From positions 31,055 through 95,054 of the forward strand of contig NZ_BPQE01000012.1 of the NCBI RefSeq assembly GCF_022179085.1: a stretch of 64,000 bases of DNA, read 5' to 3'. This DNA comes from Methylobacterium aerolatum (GTDB lineage: Bacteria > Pseudomonadota > Alphaproteobacteria > Rhizobiales > Beijerinckiaceae). Positions within the stretch are counted from its first letter, which is position 1; each line of letters starts with the position of its first letter. The notes beneath the pieces are model-generated. The model was given only the letters and a program-made list of their open reading frames with translations, did not search any database and was not told where the DNA came from. This document shows, in pieces, positions 34,359 through 42,634 of this stretch. A program made the position numbers and the translations under genes.

Positions 34359-35855
34359 ATGGTCCAGAGATCCGATGCACTCACGGGGATGGGGCCGATC
34401 GGATTCCGGTCGGGAGCGTTCCGCGGGGTTTTCCGGCGGCTGCGGCGGCGGTGGTGGGCTTCGACCCTCGTCTTCCGCGTATCGGCGATCGGCCTGGTCG
34501 TGCTGCTGCCGGCGACCGTCTGGCTGGGGGATTGGGTCAACCACCGCATCGCGGCCGGCGTCCTGCGCGGCGCGGCGGGCCCGACCGCCCTGTATCTCGG
34601 CCGGATCGTCGAGCCGCGCATCCAGAGCCTCGCGCGGTCGCCCGGCCACGCCCTCTCAGAGGAGGACGGCGCGGCGCTGAGGGCGCTCCTCGAGGATCGC
34701 GCCTTTCACGAGCAGGTCGTCTCGATGAAGATCTGGGCGCCGGACGGTACGATCCTCTTCAGCAGCGATCCTTCGCTGATCGGGCAATCCTATCACCCCG
34801 ATCCGCTCGCGCGGGCCAGCACGGGCGACATCACGATCTCCGCGAACAGTCTCGACGACGACGACCACGATTACGAGCGGGCCATCGGGCAATCCCTGTT
34901 CGAGATCTTCGTGCCGCTCCACCAATCGGCCGGCGCGGAGATCATCGCCGTGGCCGAATTCTACGTGGGCGGGCGGCGGCTCGAGGAGGAGACTGGCCTC
35001 GCGGCCCGCCACGCCTGGATGGTCGTCGTCGCCCTGATGGTCGCCCTCGGCCTCGCGCTGCTGCTCGTCGTCGATCAGGAGAGCCGGATCGTGATCCGCC
35101 AGCGGACGGCCCTCAAGCGGAGGGCGTCGGAGTCCCAGCGGCTGATGCGGCAGAACCAGCATCTGCTGGAGCGGATGAACCACGCCCAGAGGCAGATTTC
35201 CCGCATCGACGATCGGGGCCGCCAGCGATTGGGGGCCGACCTGCACGACGGGCCGATCCAGTTGTTCAGCTACGTCCTGATGCGCCTGGGCGACATCCGC
35301 GAGGGCATCGCGCCCGCGCGGCGGCAGGCCATCGACGAGGTCGGCAGGGTCGCCTCGGAGGCCATCGCGGACCTGCGGCTGATCTCGGGGGAACTGATCC
35401 TTCCCCTCGATGCCGGGGCCGATCTCGACTCGGTCCTGCGCTCGGTCATCGCGCGCCACGAAGAGCGAACGCACACGTCCGTCGCCTTCGCGCTGGAGGG
35501 GCTCGCCACCCCGCTCCCGGACGACCTGATCCGCTACGCGGCGCGGATCGTCCAGGAGGCGCTCACCAACGCGGTGAAGCACGCGGGCGGCCTCGGGCAA
35601 TCGGTCGAGGTCTCGGTCGCCGGGGACGGGGTGTTGCTCACCGTGTCGGACCGGGGGCCGGGCTTCCCGGCCGGCGATGCGACCACGCGCGACGGCGCCC
35701 GGCGCAACGCCCGGGATTGCGAGGGCCTCGGCCTCGCCGGCATCCGGGCACGGGCCGAGGCCCTGGGAGGTAGCCTCTCCCTCACGAGCACACTCGGCCG
35801 GGGCGCGCGATTGCGGTGCGTCCTACCTCTCCGGGGCGCCGTGCCGGGGAAGTGA
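34359..35855 (+). CDS. NarL-type sensor histidine kinase (HisKA_3)
   Basis: 498 residues from the chosen ATG. Membrane helices at about 34-56 (VFRVSAIGLVVLLPATVWLG) and 218-240 (WMVVVALMVALGLALLLVV) enclose a periplasmic sensor of about 160 residues with single-Cache features (VVSMKIWAPDGTILFSSDPS). A coiled coil leads to the HisKA_3 phosphoacceptor H296 in RQRLGADLHDGPIQLFSYV. The HATPase_c domain has N-box RIVQEALTNAVKHAGG and G-boxes DRGPGFP and GLGLAGIRARAEALGG. ATGs at 34251 and 34389 are alternative starts. The response regulator gene begins 161 bases downstream, making an obvious pair. Confidence 0.9.
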   Translation: MVQRSDALTGMGPIGFRSGAFRGVFRRLRRRWWASTLVFRVSAIGLVVLLPATVWLGDWVNHRIAAGVLRGAAGPTALYLGRIVEPRIQSLARSPGHALSEEDGAALRALLEDRAFHEQVVSMKIWAPDGTILFSSDPSLIGQSYHPDPLARASTGDITISANSLDDDDHDYERAIGQSLFEIFVPLHQSAGAEIIAVAEFYVGGRRLEEETGLAARHAWMVVVALMVALGLALLLVVDQESRIVIRQRTALKRRASESQRLMRQNQHLLERMNHAQRQISRIDDRGRQRLGADLHDGPIQLFSYVLMRLGDIREGIAPARRQAIDEVGRVASEAIADLRLISGELILPLDAGADLDSVLRSVIARHEERTHTSVAFALEGLATPLPDDLIRYAARIVQEALTNAVKHAGGLGQSVEVSVAGDGVLLTVSDRGPGFPAGDATTRDGARRNARDCEGLGLAGIRARAEALGGSLSLTSTLGRGARLRCVLPLRGAVPGK

Positions 35856-36016
35856 TCCTCGGCTTCTCCGTCGCCGGCCCGGCCGATGGTCCCGTCATGA
35901 GACCGGCTCCGCGTTTATAGCCGGAATTTTTTACTTAGGTATCACAAAGATCGTCAATAATCGGGTTATCGTACCGCCATCGCTGAAGAGTGCCGACGCC
36001 AGAAGAAGTATCAGGG

Positions 36017-36670
36017 ATGGAAACGAAGAGCGATGTGGTGACGATTGCGATCGTCGATGACCATCCCGTGATGAGGCAGGGGCTGGTTGCTGTCATCGCC
36101 GAAGAAAAGCGATTCTCCGTCGTCGCCGAAGGCGCGAATGCGGGCGATGCCGTGCGGATCGCGGCCCAGGCCCGGCCGGACATCATGCTGCTCGACCTGC
36201 GGATGCCGGGCGGCGGACTGGAGGCCCTGTCGATCATCGCCGCGGCCAGCCCCGAGGTCGCCTGCATCATGTTCACGGGGATCGAGTCGAGCGACTCCGC
36301 CATGGAGGCGATGCGGCGCGGCGCGAAGGGCTACGTCCTGAAGGGCGTCAGCGCCGTCGATCTGCGGGCGACGATCTGGACCGTCTACAACAACGGAAGC
36401 TACATTCTCCCCGCGTTCGCCCGAAGGATCTTCGCGGCCGAGGCGAGCGAGCGCAGCGCGACGGCAAAGGACAAGGGCCTGACGCTCCGCGAGGCGCAGA
36501 TCCTCGATCAGGTCGCGCTCGGCCATTCGAACAAGCTGATCGCCGCCAAGCTCGGCCTCTCCGAAAAGACCGTCAAACATTACATGACGAGCCTCATGGC
36601 AAAGCTCATGGTCTCGAACCGCGTCGCGGCCGCCATGAAGCATCAGAAGAACAGCCACGAGAATCCCTGA
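36017..36670 (+). CDS. NarL/LuxR-type response regulator
   Basis: 217 residues. The receiver domain has the acidic pair D14-D15 in IVDDHP, phospho-acceptor D60 in MLLDLRMPGGG, T87 in MFTG and K109 in GYVLKG. The C-terminal LuxR helix-turn-helix (about 153-212) reads LTLREAQILDQVALGHSNKL then AAKLGLSEKTVKHYMTSLMA. The ATG used is nine codons inside a longer frame, since METKSDVVTIAIVDD is the standard spacing. Partner of the kinase just upstream. The stop-linked dispersed repeat (copy B) begins at its TGA. Confidence 0.93.
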   Translation: METKSDVVTIAIVDDHPVMRQGLVAVIAEEKRFSVVAEGANAGDAVRIAAQARPDIMLLDLRMPGGGLEALSIIAAASPEVACIMFTGIESSDSAMEAMRRGAKGYVLKGVSAVDLRATIWTVYNNGSYILPAFARRIFAAEASERSATAKDKGLTLREAQILDQVALGHSNKLIAAKLGLSEKTVKHYMTSLMAKLMVSNRVAAAMKHQKNSHENP

Positions 36671-36725
36671 AGCGTTGTCCGGGATATCCGGATCGCCCCC
36701 GCTCCGCCGTCCGTGCGAGCGGAGC
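36668..36725 (+). repeat. Stop-codon-linked dispersed repeat, copy B
   Basis: Starts with the TGA of the response regulator gene and continues GCGTTGTCCGGGATATCC, then GGATCGCCCCCGCTCC, then GTGCGAGCGGAGC. It contains the palindrome CCGGATATCCGG with one extra base and a second hairpin in which GCTCCGC (36701-36707) pairs with GCGGAGC (36719-36725). Same order and orientation as copies A and C. Confidence 0.8.
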
Positions 36726-36866
36726 CCTCCGTCGCGGCGGCTTTCCGGCCGCGGGACCGGCCACCGGGCGCGACGGGTTTCTGAGGCCGGCCGAAACTTT
36801 TCCGCCGTCGCCCCCGTAAGGGCGCCCGTTGCCCCTGTCATCGGGGTTCGGACGGAAGGAAACACG

Positions 36867-37436
36867 ATGCTCACGAAGACCACCGGCCGCCGCACGGCCA
36901 CGGCGCTCGCCCTGACCCTCGCCCTCGGCCTCGGAGCCAGCGGCGCGGCCTACGCCAAGAACCCGATGGTCGGCGGCGCGCCGATGTACGCCCAGAAGAC
37001 CATCGTCGAGAACGCGGTCAACTCGAAGGACCACACCACCCTGGTCGCCGCCGTGAAGGCCGCCGGCCTCGTGGACACCCTGAACGGCCCCGGTCCCTTC
37101 ACCGTGTTCGCGCCCACCAACGCCGCCTTCGCCAAGCTGCCGCCGGGCACGGTGGAGAACCTCGTCCAGCCGCAGAACAAGGCGACGCTGACGAAGATCC
37201 TGACCTACCACGTGGTCCCCGGCGTCTACACCGCCAAGGACCTGATGGCGCTCGCCAAGAAGGGCGGCGGCCAGGGCGTGCTGACCACCGTCGCGGGCGA
37301 GCCGCTCGCCGTCGAGGTGCAGGGCAAGAAGGTCCTCGTCACCGACCAGAAGGGCAACACCGCCACGGTGACCATTCCGAACGTCATGCAGTCGAACGGC
37401 GTCATCCACGTCGTCAACGCCGTGCTGATGCCGTAA
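36867..37436 (+). CDS. Secreted fasciclin (FAS1) domain protein
   Basis: 189 residues. Signal peptide to about residue 31 (TATALALTLALGLGASGAAYA). One FAS1 domain at about 45-187 has the H1 motif GPFTVFAPTNAAFAKLPPGT, the YHVVPGVY block, and the H2 end NGVIHVVNAVLMP. FAS1 domains mediate adhesion or surface contact outside the cell. It is convergent with a gene pair encoding an RskA-like anti-sigma and an ECF sigma factor. GGAAGGAAA upstream of the ATG supplies the ribosome site. No lipobox cysteine, so it should be soluble or wall-associated. Confidence 0.92.
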   Translation: MLTKTTGRRTATALALTLALGLGASGAAYAKNPMVGGAPMYAQKTIVENAVNSKDHTTLVAAVKAAGLVDTLNGPGPFTVFAPTNAAFAKLPPGTVENLVQPQNKATLTKILTYHVVPGVYTAKDLMALAKKGGGQGVLTTVAGEPLAVEVQGKKVLVTDQKGNTATVTIPNVMQSNGVIHVVNAVLMP

Positions 37437-37444
37437 GGCGGAGC

Positions 37445-37470
37445 GCCCGCGGCCCGCGAGGGCCGCGGGC
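37445..37470. terminator. Bidirectional hairpin between fasciclin and anti-sigma genes
   Basis: GCCCGCGGCCC pairs perfectly with GGGCCGCGGGC (11 bp, 4-base loop) in the 43-base gap between the convergent genes, the expected place for a shared terminator. No T-run. Confidence 0.65.
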
Positions 37471-37479
37471 ACCGGCGCC

Positions 37480-38184
37480 TCATTCCGCGATGAGCTTGCC
37501 GGAATACACCACTGGACCCGTGGGCTGGCCGCTGGGCGAGCCGCCCGGCGGCTCGACCGAGACGGCGATCACCCCGTCCGCCGCGGTGTCCCGCGGAAGC
37601 TTCACTTGGCTGGAGTCCGCCCCGACGAGCCCGAGGGGCTTCGCCCCGCCCGCGCCGACATACCACAGTTCGAGGCTCCGCCCGGCGGGCGCGTCGGCGC
37701 CGACGGGCCTGACCTGGGCGAGGCCGGTCTGCGTGTCGACCCGCACGATCAGCGCGGGCAGCGCCCCGCCTCCCTGCACGACAGCCAGATAGCGCCCGCC
37801 CGCCGGGCTCCGCGCCGGGCCGATCGCCACGAACAGCGCGAGGCCCGCGGCCAGCAGGCCCGATCCCGCCGCGGCGACCCGCCAGCGTCTCACTTGGCGG
37901 CGCAGGCGGTAGAGTTCGCCGGGCCCGGAGCCGGCCGCAGCGGGCAGCGCCCGCAGCAGGGCTCCGCGCACCCGCGACGGCGGCGCCGCGGGCGGCACGA
38001 TGCCCATCAGCGGCGCCAGCCTCCGCTCCCAGGCACGGATCCGGTCGGCGGTGCCGGGGTCCCGGCTCGCCTCGTCCTCCAGCGCCGCGCGCTCCTGCGC
38101 GTCGAGGGTCCCGAGGGCATACTCGGCCGCACGCATGTCGTCCTCGAATGTCGGCTCCACGCCCGGCCGGCCGCTGTCGCTCAC
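37480..38184 (-). CDS. Anti-sigma factor, RskA/anti-sigma-K family
   Basis: 234 residues from a GTG overlapping the sigma-gene stop (GTGA). The cytoplasmic N-terminal sigma-binding part (AAEYALGTLDAQERAALEDE) lacks the HxxxCxxC zinc motif, as in RskA. A single membrane helix lies at about 106-126 (GSGLLAAGLALFVAIGPA). The periplasmic RskA domain (about 130-234) contains RYLAVVQGGGALPALIVRVD, the RSLELWYVGAGGAKPLGLVG block and an AVSVEPPGGSPSGQPTGPVV end. It should hold the neighbouring sigma factor at the membrane until an outside signal triggers its proteolysis. Confidence 0.9.
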   Translation of the reverse strand: MSDSGRPGVEPTFEDDMRAAEYALGTLDAQERAALEDEASRDPGTADRIRAWERRLAPLMGIVPPAAPPSRVRGALLRALPAAAGSGPGELYRLRRQVRRWRVAAAGSGLLAAGLALFVAIGPARSPAGGRYLAVVQGGGALPALIVRVDTQTGLAQVRPVGADAPAGRSLELWYVGAGGAKPLGLVGADSSQVKLPRDTAADGVIAVSVEPPGGSPSGQPTGPVVYSGKLIAE

Positions 38185-38732
38185 GAGGCGGCCTCCAGGC
38201 AGGTCTTGAGGCCCGCGAGGGACCGGTGAAGCCACGTTTTGATGGTGTTGACCGGCTTCTCGAAGTGCTGGGCCAGCTCCTCCCGGGATCTCCCCTCGCA
38301 ATAGGCCAGCACGACGCAGTCCCGGTGCACGGGATCGAGGCGGCCGAGGCAGGCGAGGAGCGCGCTCCGGTCCATGAACTCTGCCTCCCCGTCGTGCGGA
38401 TCGATCAACCGCGCCACCCAATCCTCGCCGTCATCCCGTTCCGGGCCCTGCCGCTCGACCGTCCGCCGGACGCTGTCGATGGCGCGGTTGCGGGCGATGG
38501 TGCAGATCCATGGCAGCGGCGGCCCGGCCTCGGGCCTGTAGGCGCCCGCGGCCTGCCAGATGCGCATGTAGACGTCCTGGAGCACGTCCTCGGCCAAGCC
38601 CCGGTCACGCTGGATACGCAGGATCAGGCCGTAAAGTTTCGGGCTCGTGAGATCGTAGAGGTCGGCCAGCCGATGCGCCTCTCCCCGGGCGATGTCGGCC
38701 AGCAATCGGCGCAGCGTGGCGTCGTCGCCCAA
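38181..38732 (-). CDS. ECF RNA polymerase sigma factor (SigK-like)
   Basis: 183 residues from a TTG at 38730-38732 that has GGGGAG five bases upstream. Region 2 (about 13-80) has LYDLTSPKLYGLILRIQRDR, LAEDVLQDVYMRIWQ and the -10 element helix PWICTIARNRAIDSVRR. Region 4 (about 120-175) has LDPVHRDCVVLAYCEGRSRE and VNTIKTWLHRSLAGLKTCL. No extra C-terminal domain. A longer frame upstream begins inside a perfect hairpin (38782-38803), which argues for the TTG. Co-expressed with the anti-sigma factor by overlap. Target promoters probably include its own and perhaps the fasciclin gene. Confidence 0.9.
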   Translation of the reverse strand: MGDDATLRRLLADIARGEAHRLADLYDLTSPKLYGLILRIQRDRGLAEDVLQDVYMRIWQAAGAYRPEAGPPLPWICTIARNRAIDSVRRTVERQGPERDDGEDWVARLIDPHDGEAEFMDRSALLACLGRLDPVHRDCVVLAYCEGRSREELAQHFEKPVNTIKTWLHRSLAGLKTCLEAAS

Positions 38733-38781
38733 GATGGCTCCCCACAGGATCCGGGGCGCCTTCTCGCGGACGCCCACCCAA

Positions 38782-38803
38782 GGGTGCTTTAGCCCAAGCA
38801 CCC
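38782..38803 (-). promoter_or_regulatory. Perfect hairpin upstream of the sigma factor gene
   Basis: GGGTGCTT pairs with AAGCACCC (8 bp, 6-base loop TAGCCC), 50 bases upstream of the sigma factor start. It could be an operator or a leader structure; as a terminator it would lack a gene to end. Confidence 0.45.
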
Positions 38804-38968
38804 CGGCCGTGACGATCCCTCATGCGCGGCCGCCGGCGACACCGGTGGTCGCGCACCGGCAAACGGCCGCGTCCCCCGGCACGGGCGCGGTCACGGCTTG
38901 ACGGCGCGGCGCGGGGAGGCAACACGCGATTGTGAAGCTCGGTGCCGGCTCAACGAGGGGTGAAGTGG

Positions 38969-39640
38969 ATGGTCGCTCGCATGCTCCCCCTCCTGGCATC
39001 GCTGCTCGTGGCGGGCACCCCGGTCCCGGCCTTGGCCAACGATGCGCAGCTCTGGTTCAACACCACCCTGTTCGGCTCCGTGGGCGACCTCGCCTACTAT
39101 GCCGAGGTCCAGCCGCGGTTCGGCGACGACATCTCCAAGCTCGATCAGTTCTTCTTCCGCCCGGCCCTCGGCTGGAAGATCAACGACAACCTCAAGCTCT
39201 ACCAGGGCTACGCCTATGTGGAGGACCGCGGCGGGAGCACCGTGCGGATCGAGGATCGCAGCTTCCAGGAGATCAACTGGACGATCGGCGAGTTCAACGG
39301 CGTGAAGGCCTCCTCCCGGACGCGGTTCGAGCAACGGTGGCGCTCGGACGGGAGGGATGTCGGCTTCCGGGTCCGCAGCCAGCTGAGGGCCGCCGCGCCG
39401 CTGACGGACAGGAAGGGCAGCGTGGCGGCCTTGGGCTGGACGGAGGTGTTCGTCGCCCTCAACGACGCGGACTGGGGGCCGCGGGCGGGGTTCGATCAGG
39501 TGCGGACCTTCGCCGGGATCGAGATTCCCATCGGCGACAAATCCACGGTGGAACTCGGCTACCTGAACCGCCTCATCCAATCCCGCACGGCCACCGAGAC
39601 CGACCACGTCCTCTCGATCAATCTCTTCCTCCGGCCCTGA
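38969..39640 (+). CDS. DUF2490 family outer-membrane-like protein
   Basis: 223 residues. Signal peptide (MLPLLASLLVAGTPVPALA, cleavage near residue 24) then a beta-rich body with alternating aromatic strands: NDAQLWFNTTLFGSVGDLAY, FFFRPALGWKINDNLKLYQG, SRTRFEQRWRSDGRDVGFRV, and a terminal strand HVLSINLFLRP ending in an aromatic-proximal residue, as in small barrels. The DUF2490 pattern is recognisable; the function is unknown. The ATG chosen has GAGGGG eight bases upstream; an ATG at 38942 is an alternative. Single gene between the sigma and phosphatase units. Confidence 0.85.
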   Translation: MVARMLPLLASLLVAGTPVPALANDAQLWFNTTLFGSVGDLAYYAEVQPRFGDDISKLDQFFFRPALGWKINDNLKLYQGYAYVEDRGGSTVRIEDRSFQEINWTIGEFNGVKASSRTRFEQRWRSDGRDVGFRVRSQLRAAAPLTDRKGSVAALGWTEVFVALNDADWGPRAGFDQVRTFAGIEIPIGDKSTVELGYLNRLIQSRTATETDHVLSINLFLRP

Positions 39641-39695
39641 TACCCCGCGCGGGACGCCTCCGAACGACGCGCGTCCCTGGATGGCTTCGTCCCAC

Positions 39696-39748
39696 GCTCG
39701 CGAGGACCATGGAGCGGGGGCGATCCGGACATCCCGGAAATCGCCTCA
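39696..39748 (-). repeat. Stop-codon-linked dispersed repeat, copy C
   Basis: Reading with the phosphatase gene, it begins at the TGA (39748-39746) and continues GGCGATTTCCGGGATGTCC, then GGATCGCCCCCGCTCC, then TCGCGAGCG. GATGTCC replaces GATATCC of copies A and B, and the second hairpin is degenerate. Confidence 0.75.
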
Positions 39749-41047
39749 GGCCAGCAGCTGGGGGTCGGTCTTTCCGAGCTTGATGCTGCTCTCCTGCGGG
39801 AGCCAGTTCCCCGTCGATTCCTGGCGGCCCTGGAGCAGGTAGCGCGGGTCCGCAGCCTTGAGCGTCTCGGCGGCGGCCTTGGACAACTCGCCGATCTTGC
39901 CCTTCTTCATCCGGTTGACGATGAGGCCGAGCTTCGTATCGGGGAAGTCGCGCAGCATGTCGTAGTCGCCGTCGCTGTCGCCCGCCACGAGCAGCGGGCC
40001 GTAGCCCTTCTTCGCCACCAGCTCCTGCTTGATGACGGTGGTCTTTCCCGGCCCCCAGACCAGCGGCCATCCCTTGCGGTAGGCGTTGGTAAGGGTCTGG
40101 CCGTCCTCTTCGAGCCGCAGGCCGATCACATGGTCGCGCGCGACGCTGTAGCCGTATTTCGGCAGGGTCGCGAACGCCGCGACCACGTGTTCGAGGGAGG
40201 CGGTGCAGACGTAGACGTCGATGCCGTTGCGGCGGAGCGTGTCCATCAGGCCGCCGATCTCGGTGCAGAGCCGGATACCGTGGAAATGGCTGACGCTGAC
40301 GATGCCCGCCTTGCCGGCCCGCCCGGCGGGGCTGGTGTACTTCGTCTTCACGAGGCCGGCCCCGAGGGCGAGGTCATTCGACGCCTCGGTGAGGCGCGAC
40401 ACATCCGCGACGGTCATGTTCGCGAGGAGGTAGATGACCCACGGGTAGCCGACGTTGACGCCATGGGTGTCGTTGACCGCCTCGTAGAGGTAGTAGAGCT
40501 TGGTGCGGAAGTCGGCGAAGGTGTCCGTCTTCACGATCTCATCGAGGGGCTGCGAGCCGGACAATCCCTTGTAGGCGCCGTGGAGCCACGCATAGTCGGC
40601 GTCGAGGTCGGCGCAGATCGAGTCGAGATCGACCGTCGCGCCGGCGGAATTCTTGTAGTCGGCCGCGAAGGGGCCCGGCGGGACGTTCTGGCGGATGATC
40701 GCGCCGAACTCGGCCGGCGTGAGCTTGAAGGACAGCGTGTTGATCTGGTGCATCAGCAACGCCTCCTCGCAGTCGTTCATGATGCTGGTGTTGTCCCAGT
40801 CGAACACCGCGTAGGGCCGCCGGTTGGGATCGTAGTTCGGCGAGAGGCTGCCGTGCTCCGCGATCATCCGCGACACGGCCGCGTGGTTGCGCGGCGCCCA
40901 CTTCGCCCGGTCGAGCCCGACGGGATCACCGGCGGGGCCCGCGGCCCGGGCCGCCGTTGCCGTGCTCCCCGCCGCGGCGGCCGCCAGCATGACGCTGCCC
41001 AGGAAGCCGCGGCGCTTCATGGAGGGGACGGGGGGGATGTCGGTCAT
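39746..41047 (-). CDS. Tat-exported HAD-superfamily phosphatase (phosphorylcholine/phosphoethanolamine phosphatase-like)
   Basis: 433 residues. A twin-arginine signal (MKRRGFLGSVMLAAAAAGS, residues 10-28, cleavage near ARA) targets the periplasm. HAD motif I is FDWDNTS with nucleophile D83 and acid/base D85. A large cap follows (EEALLMHQINTLSFKLTPAE). Motif II is in VYVCTASLEHVV, the motif III lysine is probably in GPGKTTVIKQEL, and motif IV is VAGDSDGDYDML. The overall pattern recalls secreted phosphorylcholine-phosphatase-type HAD enzymes. Being next to an ethanolamine permease and eutBC, it may free ethanolamine from phosphoethanolamine; this is inference. An ATG at 41020 that starts directly at MKRRGF is equally possible. 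Confidence 0.8.
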   Translation of the reverse strand: MTDIPPVPSMKRRGFLGSVMLAAAAAGSTATAARAAGPAGDPVGLDRAKWAPRNHAAVSRMIAEHGSLSPNYDPNRRPYAVFDWDNTSIMNDCEEALLMHQINTLSFKLTPAEFGAIIRQNVPPGPFAADYKNSAGATVDLDSICADLDADYAWLHGAYKGLSGSQPLDEIVKTDTFADFRTKLYYLYEAVNDTHGVNVGYPWVIYLLANMTVADVSRLTEASNDLALGAGLVKTKYTSPAGRAGKAGIVSVSHFHGIRLCTEIGGLMDTLRRNGIDVYVCTASLEHVVAAFATLPKYGYSVARDHVIGLRLEEDGQTLTNAYRKGWPLVWGPGKTTVIKQELVAKKGYGPLLVAGDSDGDYDMLRDFPDTKLGLIVNRMKKGKIGELSKAAAETLKAADPRYLLQGRQESTGNWLPQESSIKLGKTDPQLLA

Positions 41048-41141
41048 GTCGTCGCTCGCGCAGCAGGGTGGACAAGGGGAGGGTGTGGCCGGGCGCGTCG
41101 CCGCGCCTGGGGACGGAAACGGGTGAGGGTCCGGGCGGCGC

Positions 41142-42506
41142 TCACACGGGGGCGCCGCCATCGGCGACCGCCTCCGGGCTTTGGCGCGCGAGGAGGCTCG
41201 CGGCCACGGCCAGCGCCATGACGGCCAGGAAGATCACGAAGATCAGCGGGTTGTAGACGACCAGGGCGACGAAGCAGACCGAGGCCACGGCCAGTGCGAA
41301 GGCCGGCGCGACGGGATAGAACGGCGCCCGGTACGGCCGGGCGAGGTCCGGTTCGCAGCGGCGCAGCCGGAACAGGCTCGCCATGCTCATGCCGTACATG
41401 ACCAGGGCACCGAACACCGCCATCGTCACGATGCTGGCGGTGAGGGACTGGCCCGCGATGGTGACGAGGCTGTCGCTATAGATCGCCACGATGCCGACCA
41501 CGCCGCCCGCCAGCGTCGCGATGTGGGGCGTGCGGAAGCGCGGATGCACCCGGGCCAGGGACGCGGGCAGGAACCCGGCGCGGGCGAGGGCGAAGATCTG
41601 GCGCGAGTAGCCCATGATGATGCCGTGGAACGAGGCCACGAGGCCGAACAGGCCGAGCCAGACCAGCATGTGGAGCCAGCCGCTGGAGGTCCCGACCACA
41701 GCCTTCATCGCCTGCGGCAGCGGATCGTTGAGGTTGCTCAGGGTCCGCCAGTCGCCGACGCCGCCCGCAAACAGCATGACGCCGAAGGCCAGGGCCGTGA
41801 GCGTCAGCACGCCCGTAATGTAGGCGACGGGGATCGTGCGCTTGGGGTCCTTCGCCTCCTCGGCGGCCATGGCCACCCCCTCGATGGCGAGGAAGAACCA
41901 GATGGCGAAGGGAATCGCGGCGAACATGCCGCCGATCGCCGCCACGCCGAAGCCGTCCTCGCCTGCCCAGCCGTGGGCGGTGAAATTCGCCATGTCGAAG
42001 GCCGGAGCGACGACGCCCATGAAGACCAGGAGCTCGATCACCGCCAGGATCGTCACGAACAGCTCGAAGGTCGCGGCGATCTGCACGCCGACGATGTTGA
42101 GGGTCATGAAGACGAGGTAGGCGCCGAGCGCCGCGTGCTTGGGGTCGAGCCCCGGGTACTGGACGTTGAGGTAGGCGCCGATCGCCAGCGCGATGGCGGG
42201 CGGCGCGAACACGAACTCGATCAGCGTCGCGTAGCCGGCGATGCAGCCGCCGAGGGGGCCGAAGGCGCGGCGGCTGTAGGCGAAGGGGCCGCCGGCCTGG
42301 GGGATCGCGGTGGTGAGTTCGGTGAAGCTGAAGATGAAGGCGATGTACATCGCCGCCACGACCGCCGTGGTGATCAGGAAGCCGAGGGTGCCGGCATTGG
42401 CCCAGCCATAGCTCCACCCGAAGTATTCGCCCGAGATTACCAGCCCGACGGCGATGCCCCAGAGATGGAACGCATTGAGACCCTTGTGAAGACCGACGTC
42501 CTGCAT
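41142..42506 (-). CDS. eat: Ethanolamine permease (APC superfamily)
   Basis: 454 residues with about 12 membrane helices. The N-terminus has the ethanolamine-permease pattern: LNAFHLWGIAVGLVISGEYF, GWSYGWANAGTLGF, then TTAIPQAGGPFAYSRRAFGP. The amino-acid-permease helices IWFFLAIEGVAMAAEEAKDP and RTIPVAYITG also match. It brings ethanolamine across the inner membrane for EutBC. It lies 128 bases downstream of eutC in the same orientation and 94 bases upstream of the phosphatase gene, so the four genes could form one transcript. Confidence 0.9.
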   Translation of the reverse strand: MQDVGLHKGLNAFHLWGIAVGLVISGEYFGWSYGWANAGTLGFLITTAVVAAMYIAFIFSFTELTTAIPQAGGPFAYSRRAFGPLGGCIAGYATLIEFVFAPPAIALAIGAYLNVQYPGLDPKHAALGAYLVFMTLNIVGVQIAATFELFVTILAVIELLVFMGVVAPAFDMANFTAHGWAGEDGFGVAAIGGMFAAIPFAIWFFLAIEGVAMAAEEAKDPKRTIPVAYITGVLTLTALAFGVMLFAGGVGDWRTLSNLNDPLPQAMKAVVGTSSGWLHMLVWLGLFGLVASFHGIIMGYSRQIFALARAGFLPASLARVHPRFRTPHIATLAGGVVGIVAIYSDSLVTIAGQSLTASIVTMAVFGALVMYGMSMASLFRLRRCEPDLARPYRAPFYPVAPAFALAVASVCFVALVVYNPLIFVIFLAVMALAVAASLLARQSPEAVADGGAPV

Positions 42507-42634
42507 CGCCCACTCTCCCTCAGAAACCGGTCTTCACCCTGCTGCAGCCGAGGCCGACCGTGTCGGCTCAGGCAGCTCCGCCTTCGCTTCGCCGCGCTCG
42601 CGAAGGCGGCCGGGGATCCATCGATGGGCGTGGC

